Translations under genes and position numbers: made by a program
Assembly (NCBI RefSeq): GCF_040253635.1
Contig: NZ_JBEJGX010000003.1
Location: forward strand, 1,736,001-1,800,000
From: Streptomyces sp. Edi2
GTDB lineage: Bacteria; Actinomycetota; Actinomycetes; Streptomycetales; Streptomycetaceae
Length of the DNA stretch: 64,000 bases
Reading direction: 5' to 3'
Notes under the pieces: model-generated
Databases searched by the model: none
Seen by the model: only the letters and a program-made list of their open reading frames with translations
Told to the model about the DNA's origin: nothing
Shown: positions 23,366-31,861 of the stretch, piece by piece
Layout of the letters: every line of letters starts with the position of its first letter
Position numbering within the stretch: position 1 is the stretch's first letter

Positions 23366-24874
23366 CTACTCCCCCGCTCCGCCGCATGGGCGCAGGCGCA
23401 CCCGGGCCGGACCGGTTGCCTGGAGGGTGATCCCGGCGGCGACCGGCACCTCCTGGTCCACGGCTTCGAGTTCGTACCTCCGCAGCAGCGTGGCCAGCGC
23501 CAGCACGGACTCCAGCATCGAGAAGTGCTGCCCGATGCAGGCGCGCGGCCCGCCGCCGAACGGGAACCAGGCGTAGCGGTGCCGTTCCGCCTCACGCTCG
23601 GGTGCGAAGCGCCGCGGATCGAAGCGTTCGGGGTCCTCCCACAGCTCCGGGCTGCGGTGGGTGACCCAGGGCGCGACGACCACATCGGCACCGGCCGGGA
23701 TGCGGTATCCGCCGATCTCCGTGGCGGCCACGGCCCGGCGGCTGATGACCGGTGCCGCCGGATACAGCCGCATGGACTCCTTGAGCGCCTGGGTCAGATA
23801 CGGCAGACGGTCCAGGTCGGCGGCCGAGGGGGTGCGCCCGCCCAGCACCCGGTCGATCTCCTCGCGCACTCTTTGCTGCTCTTCGGGGTGCCGGGCGAGG
23901 AGGTGGAGGGTGAAGGCGAGGGAGGTCGCGGTGGTTTCGTGCCCCGCCAGCAGGAAGATCAGGACCTGTTCGCGGACCTCGGTCGCGTCGAGGGAGCCGT
24001 CCTCGTCGTTGCCGGCCGCGGCCAGCAGGGACAGCAGGTCATCCCCCTCGTCCATCTCGTTCCTCTCGTCCCTCACCTCCCTCTCGCCCCTCTCGTCCGC
24101 CCCGCCCGCCTCGCCCGCCTCGCCCGCCGACGTGGCCGCCCCGCGCGCCGCCCGCCGGTCCGCGATGACGCGGTCGCACAGGGCGTTCAGCTCGTCGGTG
24201 GCGGCCCGGACCCGCAGGTTGGCGGGGGTGGGCCAGTCCCGCGGGACCTTCACGGGCACGTAGGCACGCCGTACGACATAGGAGTTGATGACCGGGGCGC
24301 ACCGGTGGAAGGTGTCCTCGACCGCCGCCGCGTCCAGGCCGAACAGGATCCGGGCGACGGTGCGCAGCGCCAGCCGGTTCATCTCGGGGATCAGGTCGAC
24401 GGTGTTGTCCCCGGCGGTGCGCCAGCGCTCGGCGAGGGTGCCGGCCTCGGTCGTGATCGCCGCGGCGTAGCTGTCGACCCGGCGCTTGGTGAACAGTGGC
24501 TGCACCAGCCGCCGCTGCCTGAGGTAGTCGGAGTCCTGGCTGGTGAGCAGGCCGTTGCCGAAGGCCTGCCGCACCTCTTCGTAGAGCGGGTGGTCCTTGC
24601 GGAAGTTGGCGGCCTGGGAGGCGAGGATCTGCTGTACGCCCTCGGGCGCGAAGACCGCGTGGAACACACTGCGCAGACCGGGCGGGCCGGCCGCCAGCCG
24701 CACCACATCGCCGTGCGTACGCCGCGCGTTGAGGAACGTGGTGAGGGAGTCGCGCCGCAGGTCGAGCATCGAGCCGAGCACGGGGAGACCGGCGGGCCCG
24801 GGGATCTCGCTCTCCGGTGCGGGGCCGGGGTGCGGACCGGGGCGGGGGTGGGGCTGGGAGTCGGTGTGGTGCAT
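23366..24874 (-). CDS. Cytochrome P450
   Basis: A 502-residue heme-thiolate monooxygenase. I-helix oxygen-binding motif AGHETT, ExxR in KESMRLYP, PERF motif DPERFDPRRF, and heme loop FGGGPRACIG with the axial Cys. The layout and length resemble the CYP102-heme/CYP4-like class rather than the common 400-residue Streptomyces P450s. An unusual low-complexity insert rich in Glu/Gly/Arg/Asp (GEAGEAGGADERGEREVRDERNE split between about residues 232 and 255) lies before the I helix. There is no transmembrane anchor; the N-terminus is Pro/His rich. No ferredoxin is encoded directly beside it; the nearest iron-sulfur gene is 0.5 kb away on the other strand. The substrate is unknown. Confidence 0.9.
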   Translation of the reverse strand: MHHTDSQPHPRPGPHPGPAPESEIPGPAGLPVLGSMLDLRRDSLTTFLNARRTHGDVVRLAAGPPGLRSVFHAVFAPEGVQQILASQAANFRKDHPLYEEVRQAFGNGLLTSQDSDYLRQRRLVQPLFTKRRVDSYAAAITTEAGTLAERWRTAGDNTVDLIPEMNRLALRTVARILFGLDAAAVEDTFHRCAPVINSYVVRRAYVPVKVPRDWPTPANLRVRAATDELNALCDRVIADRRAARGAATSAGEAGEAGGADERGEREVRDERNEMDEGDDLLSLLAAAGNDEDGSLDATEVREQVLIFLLAGHETTATSLAFTLHLLARHPEEQQRVREEIDRVLGGRTPSAADLDRLPYLTQALKESMRLYPAAPVISRRAVAATEIGGYRIPAGADVVVAPWVTHRSPELWEDPERFDPRRFAPEREAERHRYAWFPFGGGPRACIGQHFSMLESVLALATLLRRYELEAVDQEVPVAAGITLQATGPARVRLRPCGGAGE

Positions 24875-25360
24875 GCCGGATGTCTATCCAGCGGACCCGG
24901 GTTCCTACCGTTCCTAAAGACTGAGCGGGAGTGGGTCCTGTCGCCAGAACCCACGCTCAGCCGAGCGCCCCGAACGGTCTTGGGCGTTCTGGTCCACCGC
25001 GTTCCTGCCGCGTTCAGCTCCATCGGATCGTGTCCGTGGTCCGGGTACGCGGGGGCGGTTTCCCTCACGCCCCCGGTCACCTGGTCCGGCCTGGGCGGTC
25101 CGATGCCCGCGAGCATCGCTCTGGTGCTGGCGGGGCGGTGCCGTCCGTCGCCGGATCGGGTGTCCGAGGGAGCGCCTGCCGATGGCCACCGAGGCGGCGG
25201 CGTGTCGGCTGGTCTTGCGGTGTGTGGTGGTCAGCGGCTTCTGCCAGTGCTGCGCACCCCACATGCTGGTGTCACATACCCGACTTCGAGGGCCAGCAGT
25301 TGAAAACCCCGCCCGGACCTCCCGCATTGGGGCCGCGGCGCCGCCCGTAGCATGTGCCGG
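24875..25360. other. 486-bp divergent intergenic region with imperfect hairpin
   Basis: No gene seen. It separates the divergent P450 and ferredoxin-like genes and must hold both promoters. At 24921-24960 an imperfect hairpin has arms ctgagcg..tgggt and acccacgctcag, with a four-base bulge in the left arm. Short translated stretches here do not resemble any family I know. Confidence 0.45.
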
Positions 25361-25762
25361 ATGATCGACAAGCGTGCCGGACGGGCAGCCACCGCGGCCC
25401 CGTGCCGGGTCACCGTATGCCGCGGCTGCTGCTGCGGCGATGCGGCCAAGATCCCGGGCGTCGACCACGCCGGGCAGATACCGCGGTTGCGCGCGGCGCT
25501 CGACGGCGCGGCGCCGGTACGGGCCTCGGAGTGTCTGGACGTCTGTGACCAAGCGAATGTGGTCGTGGTCCAGCCGTCGCCCGCGGGCCGGGCGGCCGGC
25601 GGGCGCCCGGTGTGGCTGGGGCTGGTCAACGACGACGACGCGCTGGCCGATATCGCCGCGTGGATCCGGGCCGGCGGTCCCGGCCTGGCCGAACCGCCGG
25701 GAGTGCTCGACCTCTATGCGATCACGGTGTCACGACGGGTACGGGAGGGGCTGGAGGGCTGA
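25361..25762 (+). CDS. Thioredoxin-like [2Fe-2S] ferredoxin-domain protein
   Basis: 133 residues. Cysteines are arranged CRGCCCGD near residue 20 and ECLDVCDQANVVVV near residue 60, the pattern of the short (2Fe-2S) thioredoxin-fold ferredoxin-like proteins common in actinobacteria. It is probably cytoplasmic, and the electron partner is unknown. An in-frame ATG nine bases earlier is possible; neither start has a strong ribosome site. It is divergent from the P450, but this type of ferredoxin is not the usual P450 partner, so a link is only a guess. Confidence 0.65.
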   Translation: MIDKRAGRAATAAPCRVTVCRGCCCGDAAKIPGVDHAGQIPRLRAALDGAAPVRASECLDVCDQANVVVVQPSPAGRAAGGRPVWLGLVNDDDALADIAAWIRAGGPGLAEPPGVLDLYAITVSRRVREGLEG

Positions 25763-26026
25763 GGCGCCACGACGGGGCACGATGGGCACGGGGGGGGCGG
25801 ATGGGCCACCGGGGCCCGGCGGGGCCGTCGTGGAGCCCCGATAGGGCCGCCCTGGTGCCACGACGGTGCCGCGCCGCGCATCGAGCCGCCCGCTGCCCGC
25901 CCCCCCTTGAAGGACACCGCCACCGGTTACCGGAGTCTTACGACAGCGGGCCGGCCCGCCCGCCACCGCGCGTACTGGTGTTGGCTGGGACCATGACGCC
26001 TCTCTCCAGAAGGGCACGCTGAGCCC

Positions 26027-26830
26027 GTGCACCCCGCAACGCCGCCCTCCGCGCCCCCGCCCGTCCCGCTGCACGGGCCGCCGCGCCGTGTCCTGGTCGT
26101 CGAGGACGACCCGACCGTCGCGGAGGTCGTCACCGGCTATCTCTCCCGCGCCGGCTACACCACCCGGCACGCCGCCGACGGATTCGCCGCCCTCGACGGG
26201 GCCGCGGAGTTCCGTCCGCATCTCGTGGTGCTCGATCTGATGCTGCCCGGCATCGACGGTCTGGAGGTGTGCCGCCGGCTGCGCCGCGCCGACAACGGAC
26301 CGGCGGTCCCGGTGGTGATGCTGACGGCCCGCGGCGAGGAGGCGGACCGCATCCTCGGCCTGGAGCTGGGCGCGGACGACTATGTGACCAAGCCCTTCAG
26401 TCCGCGGGAGCTGGTGCTGCGGATCGGCTCGGTGCTGCGCCGTGCGGAGTCCGCGCCGCCGGCCGCGGCACCCTCGGCCGTCCTGCGGGCCGGTGATCTC
26501 AGTGCCGACCCCGGCGGCCGGCGTGCCGACCGCGGCGGACGGGAACTCTCCCTCACCGCCCGAGAGTTCGACCTGCTGGTCTTCCTGATGCGCCACCCCG
26601 GTCAGGTCTTCTCCCGGGAGGAGCTGCTGGCCCGGGTCTGGGGCTGGGAGTTCGGCGATCTGTCCACGGTCACGGTGCATGTGCGGCGGCTGCGCGAGAA
26701 GATCGAGGCGGATCCGGCCGCGCCGCGGCTGGTGACGACGGTCTGGGGCGCGGGCTACCGCTTCGACCCCATGGAGGACGAGCCCCCGCCGGAGCCCGGG
26801 CCGCTGCCGGGAGGCGATCCGCTCTCATGA
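26027..26830 (+). CDS. OmpR/PhoB-family response regulator
   Basis: 267 residues. The receiver domain, about 20-135, has the acidic pair VVEDDP, phospho-acceptor Asp in LVVLDLMLPG and Lys in DDYVTKPFSPREL. The winged-helix DNA-binding domain, about 160-250, has ELSLTAREFDLLVFL and VHVRRLREKIE. The Pro-rich first 20 residues and the GTG start are my choice; a later start is possible. The stop overlaps the start of the histidine kinase (ATGA), so the pair is translated together. Confidence 0.9.
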   Translation: MHPATPPSAPPPVPLHGPPRRVLVVEDDPTVAEVVTGYLSRAGYTTRHAADGFAALDGAAEFRPHLVVLDLMLPGIDGLEVCRRLRRADNGPAVPVVMLTARGEEADRILGLELGADDYVTKPFSPRELVLRIGSVLRRAESAPPAAAPSAVLRAGDLSADPGGRRADRGGRELSLTAREFDLLVFLMRHPGQVFSREELLARVWGWEFGDLSTVTVHVRRLREKIEADPAAPRLVTTVWGAGYRFDPMEDEPPPEPGPLPGGDPLS

Positions 26831-27963
26831 CGGACTTCCTGGTCATCGTGGCGTTGGCGGCGCTGGGCGCGGCGCTGGCGGGCCTGCTCGCCGCGCCCGC
26901 GGTACGGGTGCTGCGGCGGCGTTCGGTCGCGCTGTCGCTGTTCGCGGTGGCGGTGCTGGCGGTGGCCGCGATGGCGGCGGGCACGGTGGCGGTCGCCCAG
27001 GCGATGTTCCTGTCCGGGCACGACCTCGGCGTGGTGATGGCCGTGGTGGCCGTCTCCGGGGTGGTGTCGCTGGCGGCCGCGCTGCTCTTCGGCCGCCGGA
27101 TCGCGGCGGGCAGCCGGGAGCTGGCACGCTCGGCCCGTACGGTCGGCAGCGAGGGCGGCTTCGTGGCGCCGGCCGAGCCGCCCACCGCCGAACTGGCCGC
27201 GCTGTCCCGGGCGCTGGAGGAGACCAGCGGGCGGCTCGCCGACGCACGGGAGCGGGAGCGGGCGCTGGATGCCTCCCGGCGCGATCTGATCGCCGGGATC
27301 TCGCACGACCTGCGCACGCCGCTCGCCGGGCTGCGGGCGATGGCCGAGGCGCTGGAGGACGGGGTCGCCGAGGACACCGCGCGCTACCACGCACGGATGC
27401 GGGTCGAGGTCGACCGGCTGGCCGCCATGGTCGACGACCTCTTCGAACTCTCCCGCATCCAGGCCGGGGCGCTGGCCCTGACGCTGTCGCGGGTGTCGGT
27501 GTACGACCTGGTGGACGATGCCCTCGCCGGGGCCGGGCCGCTGGCGCGGGCCGGCGGGGTGCGGCTGGTGGACGGCGGGGTGGTACCGCTGCCGGTGCAG
27601 GTGGACGCCCAGCAGATCACCCGCGTGCTGGGCAATCTGCTGGTCAATGCGATCCGCGCGACACCGGCGGACGGCACCGTCGCGGTCAGCGCACGGCACG
27701 AGAAGGGCCGGGTGATCCTCGCCGTCGAGGACGGCTGCGGGGGCATCCCGCAGGAGGATCTGGCGCGGGTCTTCGACACCGGCTGGCGCGGCGGCTATGC
27801 CCGCACCCCGCGCGCGGACGGCAAGGGCGGCGCCGGGCTGGGCCTGGCGATCGTCCGCGGGATCGTGGAGGCCCATGAGGGCCGGGCGACGGTACGGAAC
27901 ACCGGGGCGGGCTGCCGCTTCGAGGTCGAACTGCCGTCGGCGGAGGTGGCGGTGGAGCCGTAG
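26827..27963 (+). CDS. Sensor histidine kinase
   Basis: 378 residues, partner of the preceding regulator. Two transmembrane segments (about residues 3-28 and 40-90) with almost no extracytoplasmic loop, so it is more likely to sense the membrane or a cytoplasmic cue than a large ligand. HAMP-like linker, then the H box ISHDLRTPLAGLR (phospho-His), N box NLLVNAIRA, G1 VEDGCGGI and G2 GLGLAIVRG. The ATGA overlap with the regulator gives tight coupling. No target gene can be named; the adjacent convergent MFS pump belongs to another operon. Confidence 0.9.
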   Translation: MTDFLVIVALAALGAALAGLLAAPAVRVLRRRSVALSLFAVAVLAVAAMAAGTVAVAQAMFLSGHDLGVVMAVVAVSGVVSLAAALLFGRRIAAGSRELARSARTVGSEGGFVAPAEPPTAELAALSRALEETSGRLADARERERALDASRRDLIAGISHDLRTPLAGLRAMAEALEDGVAEDTARYHARMRVEVDRLAAMVDDLFELSRIQAGALALTLSRVSVYDLVDDALAGAGPLARAGGVRLVDGGVVPLPVQVDAQQITRVLGNLLVNAIRATPADGTVAVSARHEKGRVILAVEDGCGGIPQEDLARVFDTGWRGGYARTPRADGKGGAGLGLAIVRGIVEAHEGRATVRNTGAGCRFEVELPSAEVAVEP

Positions 27964-28115
27964 GGGGCGGCCGATGAGGCCGCGGACCCGGGGACGGGCT
28001 CGCGGACGGACCGCGGGCCCGAGCCTCCGCGGCCTGGGCGTACGGGCGCTCTGGCGCATCTCAGCGCCGTGGCGGCAGCTCAGCGCCCTGACACACCTCG
28101 GCGCCCTGGCACACT

Positions 28116-29525
28116 TCAGCGCCGCGCCGCCGCCCCGTCCCGGCCCTCCGGGTCCGGGCCGCGTTCTCCGGGCTCCTCTTGGTGCTCGGCCCGGTGCTCG
28201 GAACGGCACTCCTCCCGGCGTTCCTCCTGGCACTCGGCCAAGCGCTCCTCCCCGTGCCCCTCCCTGTGCCCCTCCCGACCCTCGTCCCCCGTCCGGCGCA
28301 CCGGCAGGTCGCGGACGGCCCCGACCGGTGAGAAGAGCAGGATCAGGGCGGCCAGCGGCACCCCCGCGGTCATGATCCACATGGCCGTGCGGAGGCCGAG
28401 GGCGGAGCCGAGCGCACCGCCGAGCAGCGCGCCCAGGGGCAGCGTGCCGTAGTTGAGGAAGGAGCTGCCGGCGATCAGCCGGCCGAGCAGGGCCGGCGGG
28501 CAGTAGCGCTGCTGGAACCCCGCCTTGAGGGTGTTCCCGCCCACCGCGCCCGCACAGACACCGAAGCTGCCCGCGACGTAGAGCAGCGCCCCGGCGCCGT
28601 GGGCGGCGAGGGGGATGAGCAATGCGGTGCCGGACAGGCCCAGTTCGCACAGCAGCATGGCGCGGGCCGTGCCGAACCGTTCGGCGGCCCGGCGCGCCAG
28701 GAAGGCGCCCGCGATCCCGCCCGTACCGGCCAGCGCCAGCAGCCCGCCGACCGCACCGGGCGGCAGACCGACCTCGCGGACCAGGAAGACCGCCGCGATC
28801 GACTGGTACCCCATGAGCGCGAGGTTGGAGGCGGCACCGAAGAGCGTCAGGGTGCGGAACCACACATCGCCGGTGACCAGCCGCAGCCCCTCGGCGATGT
28901 CCGCGACCAGGGTCCGTGGTGCACGGTCGCGGGGGTCCGGGCGAGGTTCACGGTGCCGGATGCGGAGCAGGCACAGCAGGGATACCAGGAAGGTGGCCGC
29001 CTGGGCGGACAATGCGTGCACGGCGCCCGCCAGTTGGACGATGAGGCCACCCGCCCCCTGCCCCGCGATCTGCGCCGCCGAGGCGCTGCCGTGCAGCTTG
29101 GCGTTGCCCTCGGCCTGGTCGGCCGGTGCGAGCAGGCCGGGGAGATAGGCGCTGTAGGCGGTCTGGAAGACCACCGCCGCCGCACCTGCCAGCAGGGCCA
29201 CGGCGATCAGCAGACCGAGGCTGAGCCCGCCGTACCCGGCGAGGACCGGTACGGCGGCGAACAGCACCAATGACAGGCCGGCGGCGCCCAGCATCAGCGG
29301 GCGGCGGCGCGTCCGGTCCACCCAGACACCCACCGGGAGGCCGATGAGCAGCCAGGGCAGCCAGCCGCAGGCGCTGAGCAGCCCTACCGCGAAGGTGGAG
29401 GCATGCAGGGTGGACACCGCCACCAGCGGCATCGCCACGGTGGTGACCGCCGCCCCGAACTTCCCCGCCGTCTCGCCGCACCACAACAGCCGGAAGTCAC
29501 GATGGCGGCGCAGCAGTCCGCTCAC
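28116..29525 (-). CDS. MFS efflux transporter with polar repeat tail
   Basis: 469 residues, about 12 hydrophobic segments, MFS_3/drug-efflux style (FRLLWCGETAGKFGAAV, VDRTRRRPLM loop). After about residue 400 comes a strongly charged tail of short repeats built from Glu, His, Arg and Gly (EGHREGHGEERLAECQEE), unusual for this family and likely cytoplasmic. The GTG start overlaps the stop of the upstream regulator (GTGA), so it is the second gene of a regulator-pump operon. Probable function: export of a toxic compound sensed by that regulator. Confidence 0.85.
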   Translation of the reverse strand: MSGLLRRHRDFRLLWCGETAGKFGAAVTTVAMPLVAVSTLHASTFAVGLLSACGWLPWLLIGLPVGVWVDRTRRRPLMLGAAGLSLVLFAAVPVLAGYGGLSLGLLIAVALLAGAAAVVFQTAYSAYLPGLLAPADQAEGNAKLHGSASAAQIAGQGAGGLIVQLAGAVHALSAQAATFLVSLLCLLRIRHREPRPDPRDRAPRTLVADIAEGLRLVTGDVWFRTLTLFGAASNLALMGYQSIAAVFLVREVGLPPGAVGGLLALAGTGGIAGAFLARRAAERFGTARAMLLCELGLSGTALLIPLAAHGAGALLYVAGSFGVCAGAVGGNTLKAGFQQRYCPPALLGRLIAGSSFLNYGTLPLGALLGGALGSALGLRTAMWIMTAGVPLAALILLFSPVGAVRDLPVRRTGDEGREGHREGHGEERLAECQEERREECRSEHRAEHQEEPGERGPDPEGRDGAAARR

Positions 29526-30214
29526 CGCTCGTCACGCTCCTTGCGCGGGAAGGCCTGCAACTGGACGACGATGGGCTGTTCCTCGGGGATGCCCTCGCGG
29601 GTGCCCTCAGGGGCGCTCTCGGATGTGCCCTCGGGGGTTCCCTCGCCGGATCCACTGTGCGCCGCCGCCCGGTGCCGTGCGACGACCTGCTCCAACTCTT
29701 CATTCAGTGCGGCGAGTTGTTGGGGCGTCAAGCGCAGATCGTGCCACTGGGAGAGAGTGCCGGCGTCCCGCCATTCCGGGGCCCAGTCCTCGGCGAGGTA
29801 GCTGACGACCCGGTTGAAGTGCTGCTGGACGATTTCGTGCACATAGAGCGCCAGCGCGCCACGGGTGTCCGGATCGTCGCGGAATTCGGTGGTGTCGAGC
29901 CGGTGGGCGACCCGGACCGCCCGCCACCAGCGCTCGCGCTTGGTGCCGCGGCCGGTCTCCTCCTCGATGAAGCCGTGTTCGGCGAGGTGCCGCAGATGCC
30001 AGCTGACCGTACCGGTGTTCTCGCCGAGACGGCGCCCGAGCCCGGTGGCGGTGTCCGGCCCGTCGAGCCGTAGCAGCTCCAGGATGCGCATCCGCAGGGG
30101 GTGGGCGACCCCGCGCAGACTGCGGGCGTCCATCCGGCGGGTCGGAGGCGCGGCCGGCGGTGTAGACGTCGGCGTCGGACGGGGCGGCTGCTGTGGCATG
30201 GAGGCGTCGGACAT
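29522..30214 (-). CDS. ArsR-type winged-helix transcriptional regulator
   Basis: 230 residues. Winged helix at about 25-105: RSLRGVAHPLRMRILELLRL, GENTGTVSWHLRHLAEHGF recognition helix, EEETGRGTKRERWW wing. The rest is a helical ligand/dimer domain and a repeat-rich tail (GTPEGTSESAPEGTREGIPEE). No metal-binding cysteines, so probably not a metal sensor. The start is MSDASMPQQ (ATG 30214); upstream residues overlap the operator and are not coding. The gene is followed with a 4-nt overlap by an MFS pump, and its promoter holds a large dyad (30238-30299), suggesting an autoregulated repressor of the pump. Confidence 0.85.
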   Translation of the reverse strand: MSDASMPQQPPRPTPTSTPPAAPPTRRMDARSLRGVAHPLRMRILELLRLDGPDTATGLGRRLGENTGTVSWHLRHLAEHGFIEEETGRGTKRERWWRAVRVAHRLDTTEFRDDPDTRGALALYVHEIVQQHFNRVVSYLAEDWAPEWRDAGTLSQWHDLRLTPQQLAALNEELEQVVARHRAAAHSGSGEGTPEGTSESAPEGTREGIPEEQPIVVQLQAFPRKERDER

Positions 30215-30237
30215 GAACGGCAGCCTAGAGTTGCAGA

Positions 30238-30299
30238 GACTCCTCTGCATAGAGTTCCCTGCAGAGAGATCTTTGCAGAGAACTCTGTGCAGAGGAGTC
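30238..30299. promoter_or_regulatory. Long dyad operator of the ArsR-type regulator
   Basis: Arms gactcctctgcatagagttc (30238-30257) and gaactctgtgcagaggagtc (30280-30299) are inverted with a single mismatch in 20. The 22-bp centre holds another imperfect dyad (tgcagag / tttgca). In all, the TGCAGAG half-site occurs five times between 30232 and 30296. It lies 24 bp upstream of the regulator start. Confidence 0.75.
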
Positions 30300-30334
30300 T
30301 TGCCAACGGACGGGAACGACAACGCCGTTGAGGG

Positions 30335-31045
30335 CTAGGCCGTGTCCTGGCGCCCGGCTCCGTCCGCACTCTCCCCCGCTTCCCCGCCGTCGTCCCCGTC
30401 TCCGTCCGCCTTCCCCTCCCCGGGCACCCACAACGGATGCTCGCGCCGTGCCCACTGTGCGTCGACGGAGCCGGTGCGCAGACCGCGGCGTGACTCGGGG
30501 TCGCCGTACGCCTTCCAGACATGGCCGGCGATCACGATGATCACGGCGAGCGCGAGCCAGTCGTGGACGAAGGTGGCACCGGTGCGCCAGACCAGGGGCG
30601 CGAGACCCGTGAACCACATCAGCAGGCCGGTGCCGAGCATCACCAGGACCGCACCGGCGATCCAGGCGGCGTAGAGCTTCTGCCCGGCGTTGAACTTGCC
30701 GGCCGGGCGGCCGCCTCGGCGGCGCAGTGCGGCGCGCAGCCACTGGCGGTCGTGCGGGCCGTAGCGGTTGAGGCGGGTGAGGTCGGCGCGCAGGGCGCGG
30801 GAGCCGAGGCCCAGCAGCAGGGGGACGGGCAGCAGGATGCCGGACCACTCGTGGACGGTGACCATCAGGTGGCGGCGGCCGACGAGTTCGGCGAGGAAGG
30901 GGAGGTAGAGACAGCCCGCGGTGAGGACGCAGACGGCCATCAAGGTGGCGGTGGCGCGGTGCACCCGGTGTTCGGCGGGGGTGAAGCGCGGGACGCGGGG
31001 GCGTGCCGGGGTGGCCCCGGTCCGGCTCTCAGGTGGTCGGGGCAT
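30335..31045 (-). CDS. Cytochrome b561-like membrane protein
   Basis: 236 residues with four hydrophobic segments (about 30-55, 65-85, 125-150, 160-185). Membrane histidines lie in TVHEWSG, FVHDWLA and AGHVWKA, typical heme ligands of the di-heme cytochrome b/b6 (formate dehydrogenase gamma/YedZ-like) fold. It starts inside the 3' end of the molybdopterin gene (17-bp overlap), so it is its membrane electron partner. The C-terminal 40 residues are hydrophilic and Gly/Asp rich. Confidence 0.75.
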   Translation of the reverse strand: MPRPPESRTGATPARPRVPRFTPAEHRVHRATATLMAVCVLTAGCLYLPFLAELVGRRHLMVTVHEWSGILLPVPLLLGLGSRALRADLTRLNRYGPHDRQWLRAALRRRGGRPAGKFNAGQKLYAAWIAGAVLVMLGTGLLMWFTGLAPLVWRTGATFVHDWLALAVIIVIAGHVWKAYGDPESRRGLRTGSVDAQWARREHPLWVPGEGKADGDGDDGGEAGESADGAGRQDTA

Positions 31046-31781
31046 CGTCGCGTCCGTTCGACCGGCCGACCCAGGCGTCGATGTCATATCCGAGGTTCTC
31101 CCAGTAGCCGGGCTGGACATGGTCGGTGACGGTGATCCCGGAGAGCCACTTGGCCGACTTGTAGAAGTACATGGGCCCGACATAGAGGCGCACCGGGCCG
31201 CCGTGGGCGTGGGCGAGCGGCTTGTCCTGCATCCGCAGGGCGACCAGGACGTCGTCGCGGCGGGCCTGTTCGAGGGTGAGGGATTCGCTGTAGGTGCCGT
31301 CGAAGCAGGTGAAGCGGACGGCCTTGGCCTCGGGGCGGACGCCCGCGGCGTCGAGGAGGGCGGAGAGGCGGACGCCCTCGAAGGGGGTGGCGGGCACCCG
31401 CCAGCCGGTGACGCACTGGACATCGCGGACGAGCCGGGTCTGCGGCAGCCGGCGCAGACCGGCGAGACTCAGGGTGGCCGGGTGGCGGACCAGGCCGTCG
31501 ATGGTGAGGCGGTAGGTGCGTGCGTCCTTGGCCGGTACGGAGCCGGTCACGGAGTAGTAGCGGAAGCCGCCGCCGCCCGGGAGCAGCCCGGTCAGGCCGG
31601 TGGGGTCCTGCTGTGCGGCGGCCCCGAGGGTGCTGTCGTAGGCGCTCTGCAGGAAGGGGGCCGCGGCGACGCCCGCGGCACCGGCGGCGAGCATGCCGAG
31701 CACCACCCGGCGGCCCACGGGGGTGCCGTGCCCGTCCTCGCCGCCGCCCGCCGGGCGGGGCCTCTTCGCGTCCTTGGTCAC
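31029..31781 (-). CDS. Molybdopterin-dependent oxidoreductase (sulfite-oxidase fold)
   Basis: 250 residues of the sulfite oxidase/MsrP (YedY) fold. The molybdenum-binding cysteine is in RDVQCVTGWRVP; other family marks are HGGPVRLYVGPMYFYKSAKW and YWENLGY near the end. An N-terminal twin-arginine-like segment (GRRVVLGMLAAGAAG) suggests export with cofactor or a membrane anchor. The GTG start sits at 31781. Together with the overlapping cytochrome b gene it resembles a YedYZ-type system that passes electrons to or from an extracytoplasmic substrate such as an oxidised sulfur compound. The substrate is inferred from the family only. Confidence 0.85.
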   Translation of the reverse strand: MTKDAKRPRPAGGGEDGHGTPVGRRVVLGMLAAGAAGVAAAPFLQSAYDSTLGAAAQQDPTGLTGLLPGGGGFRYYSVTGSVPAKDARTYRLTIDGLVRHPATLSLAGLRRLPQTRLVRDVQCVTGWRVPATPFEGVRLSALLDAAGVRPEAKAVRFTCFDGTYSESLTLEQARRDDVLVALRMQDKPLAHAHGGPVRLYVGPMYFYKSAKWLSGITVTDHVQPGYWENLGYDIDAWVGRSNGRDDAPTT

Positions 31782-31861
31782 CCTTCGATTCGACCACCCC
31801 GCGGGCGCCCGGGCCAGCGTCCCGGCCCCGGCGTCAGACTTTCGTCATCAGCGCCGCCGGG

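Noticed and set aside
23366..24874. P450 as a tailoring enzyme of the PKS-NRPS cluster
   Set aside because: Opposite strand, 4.5 kb away, separated by four core-type genes and a terminator; no evidence of co-regulation.
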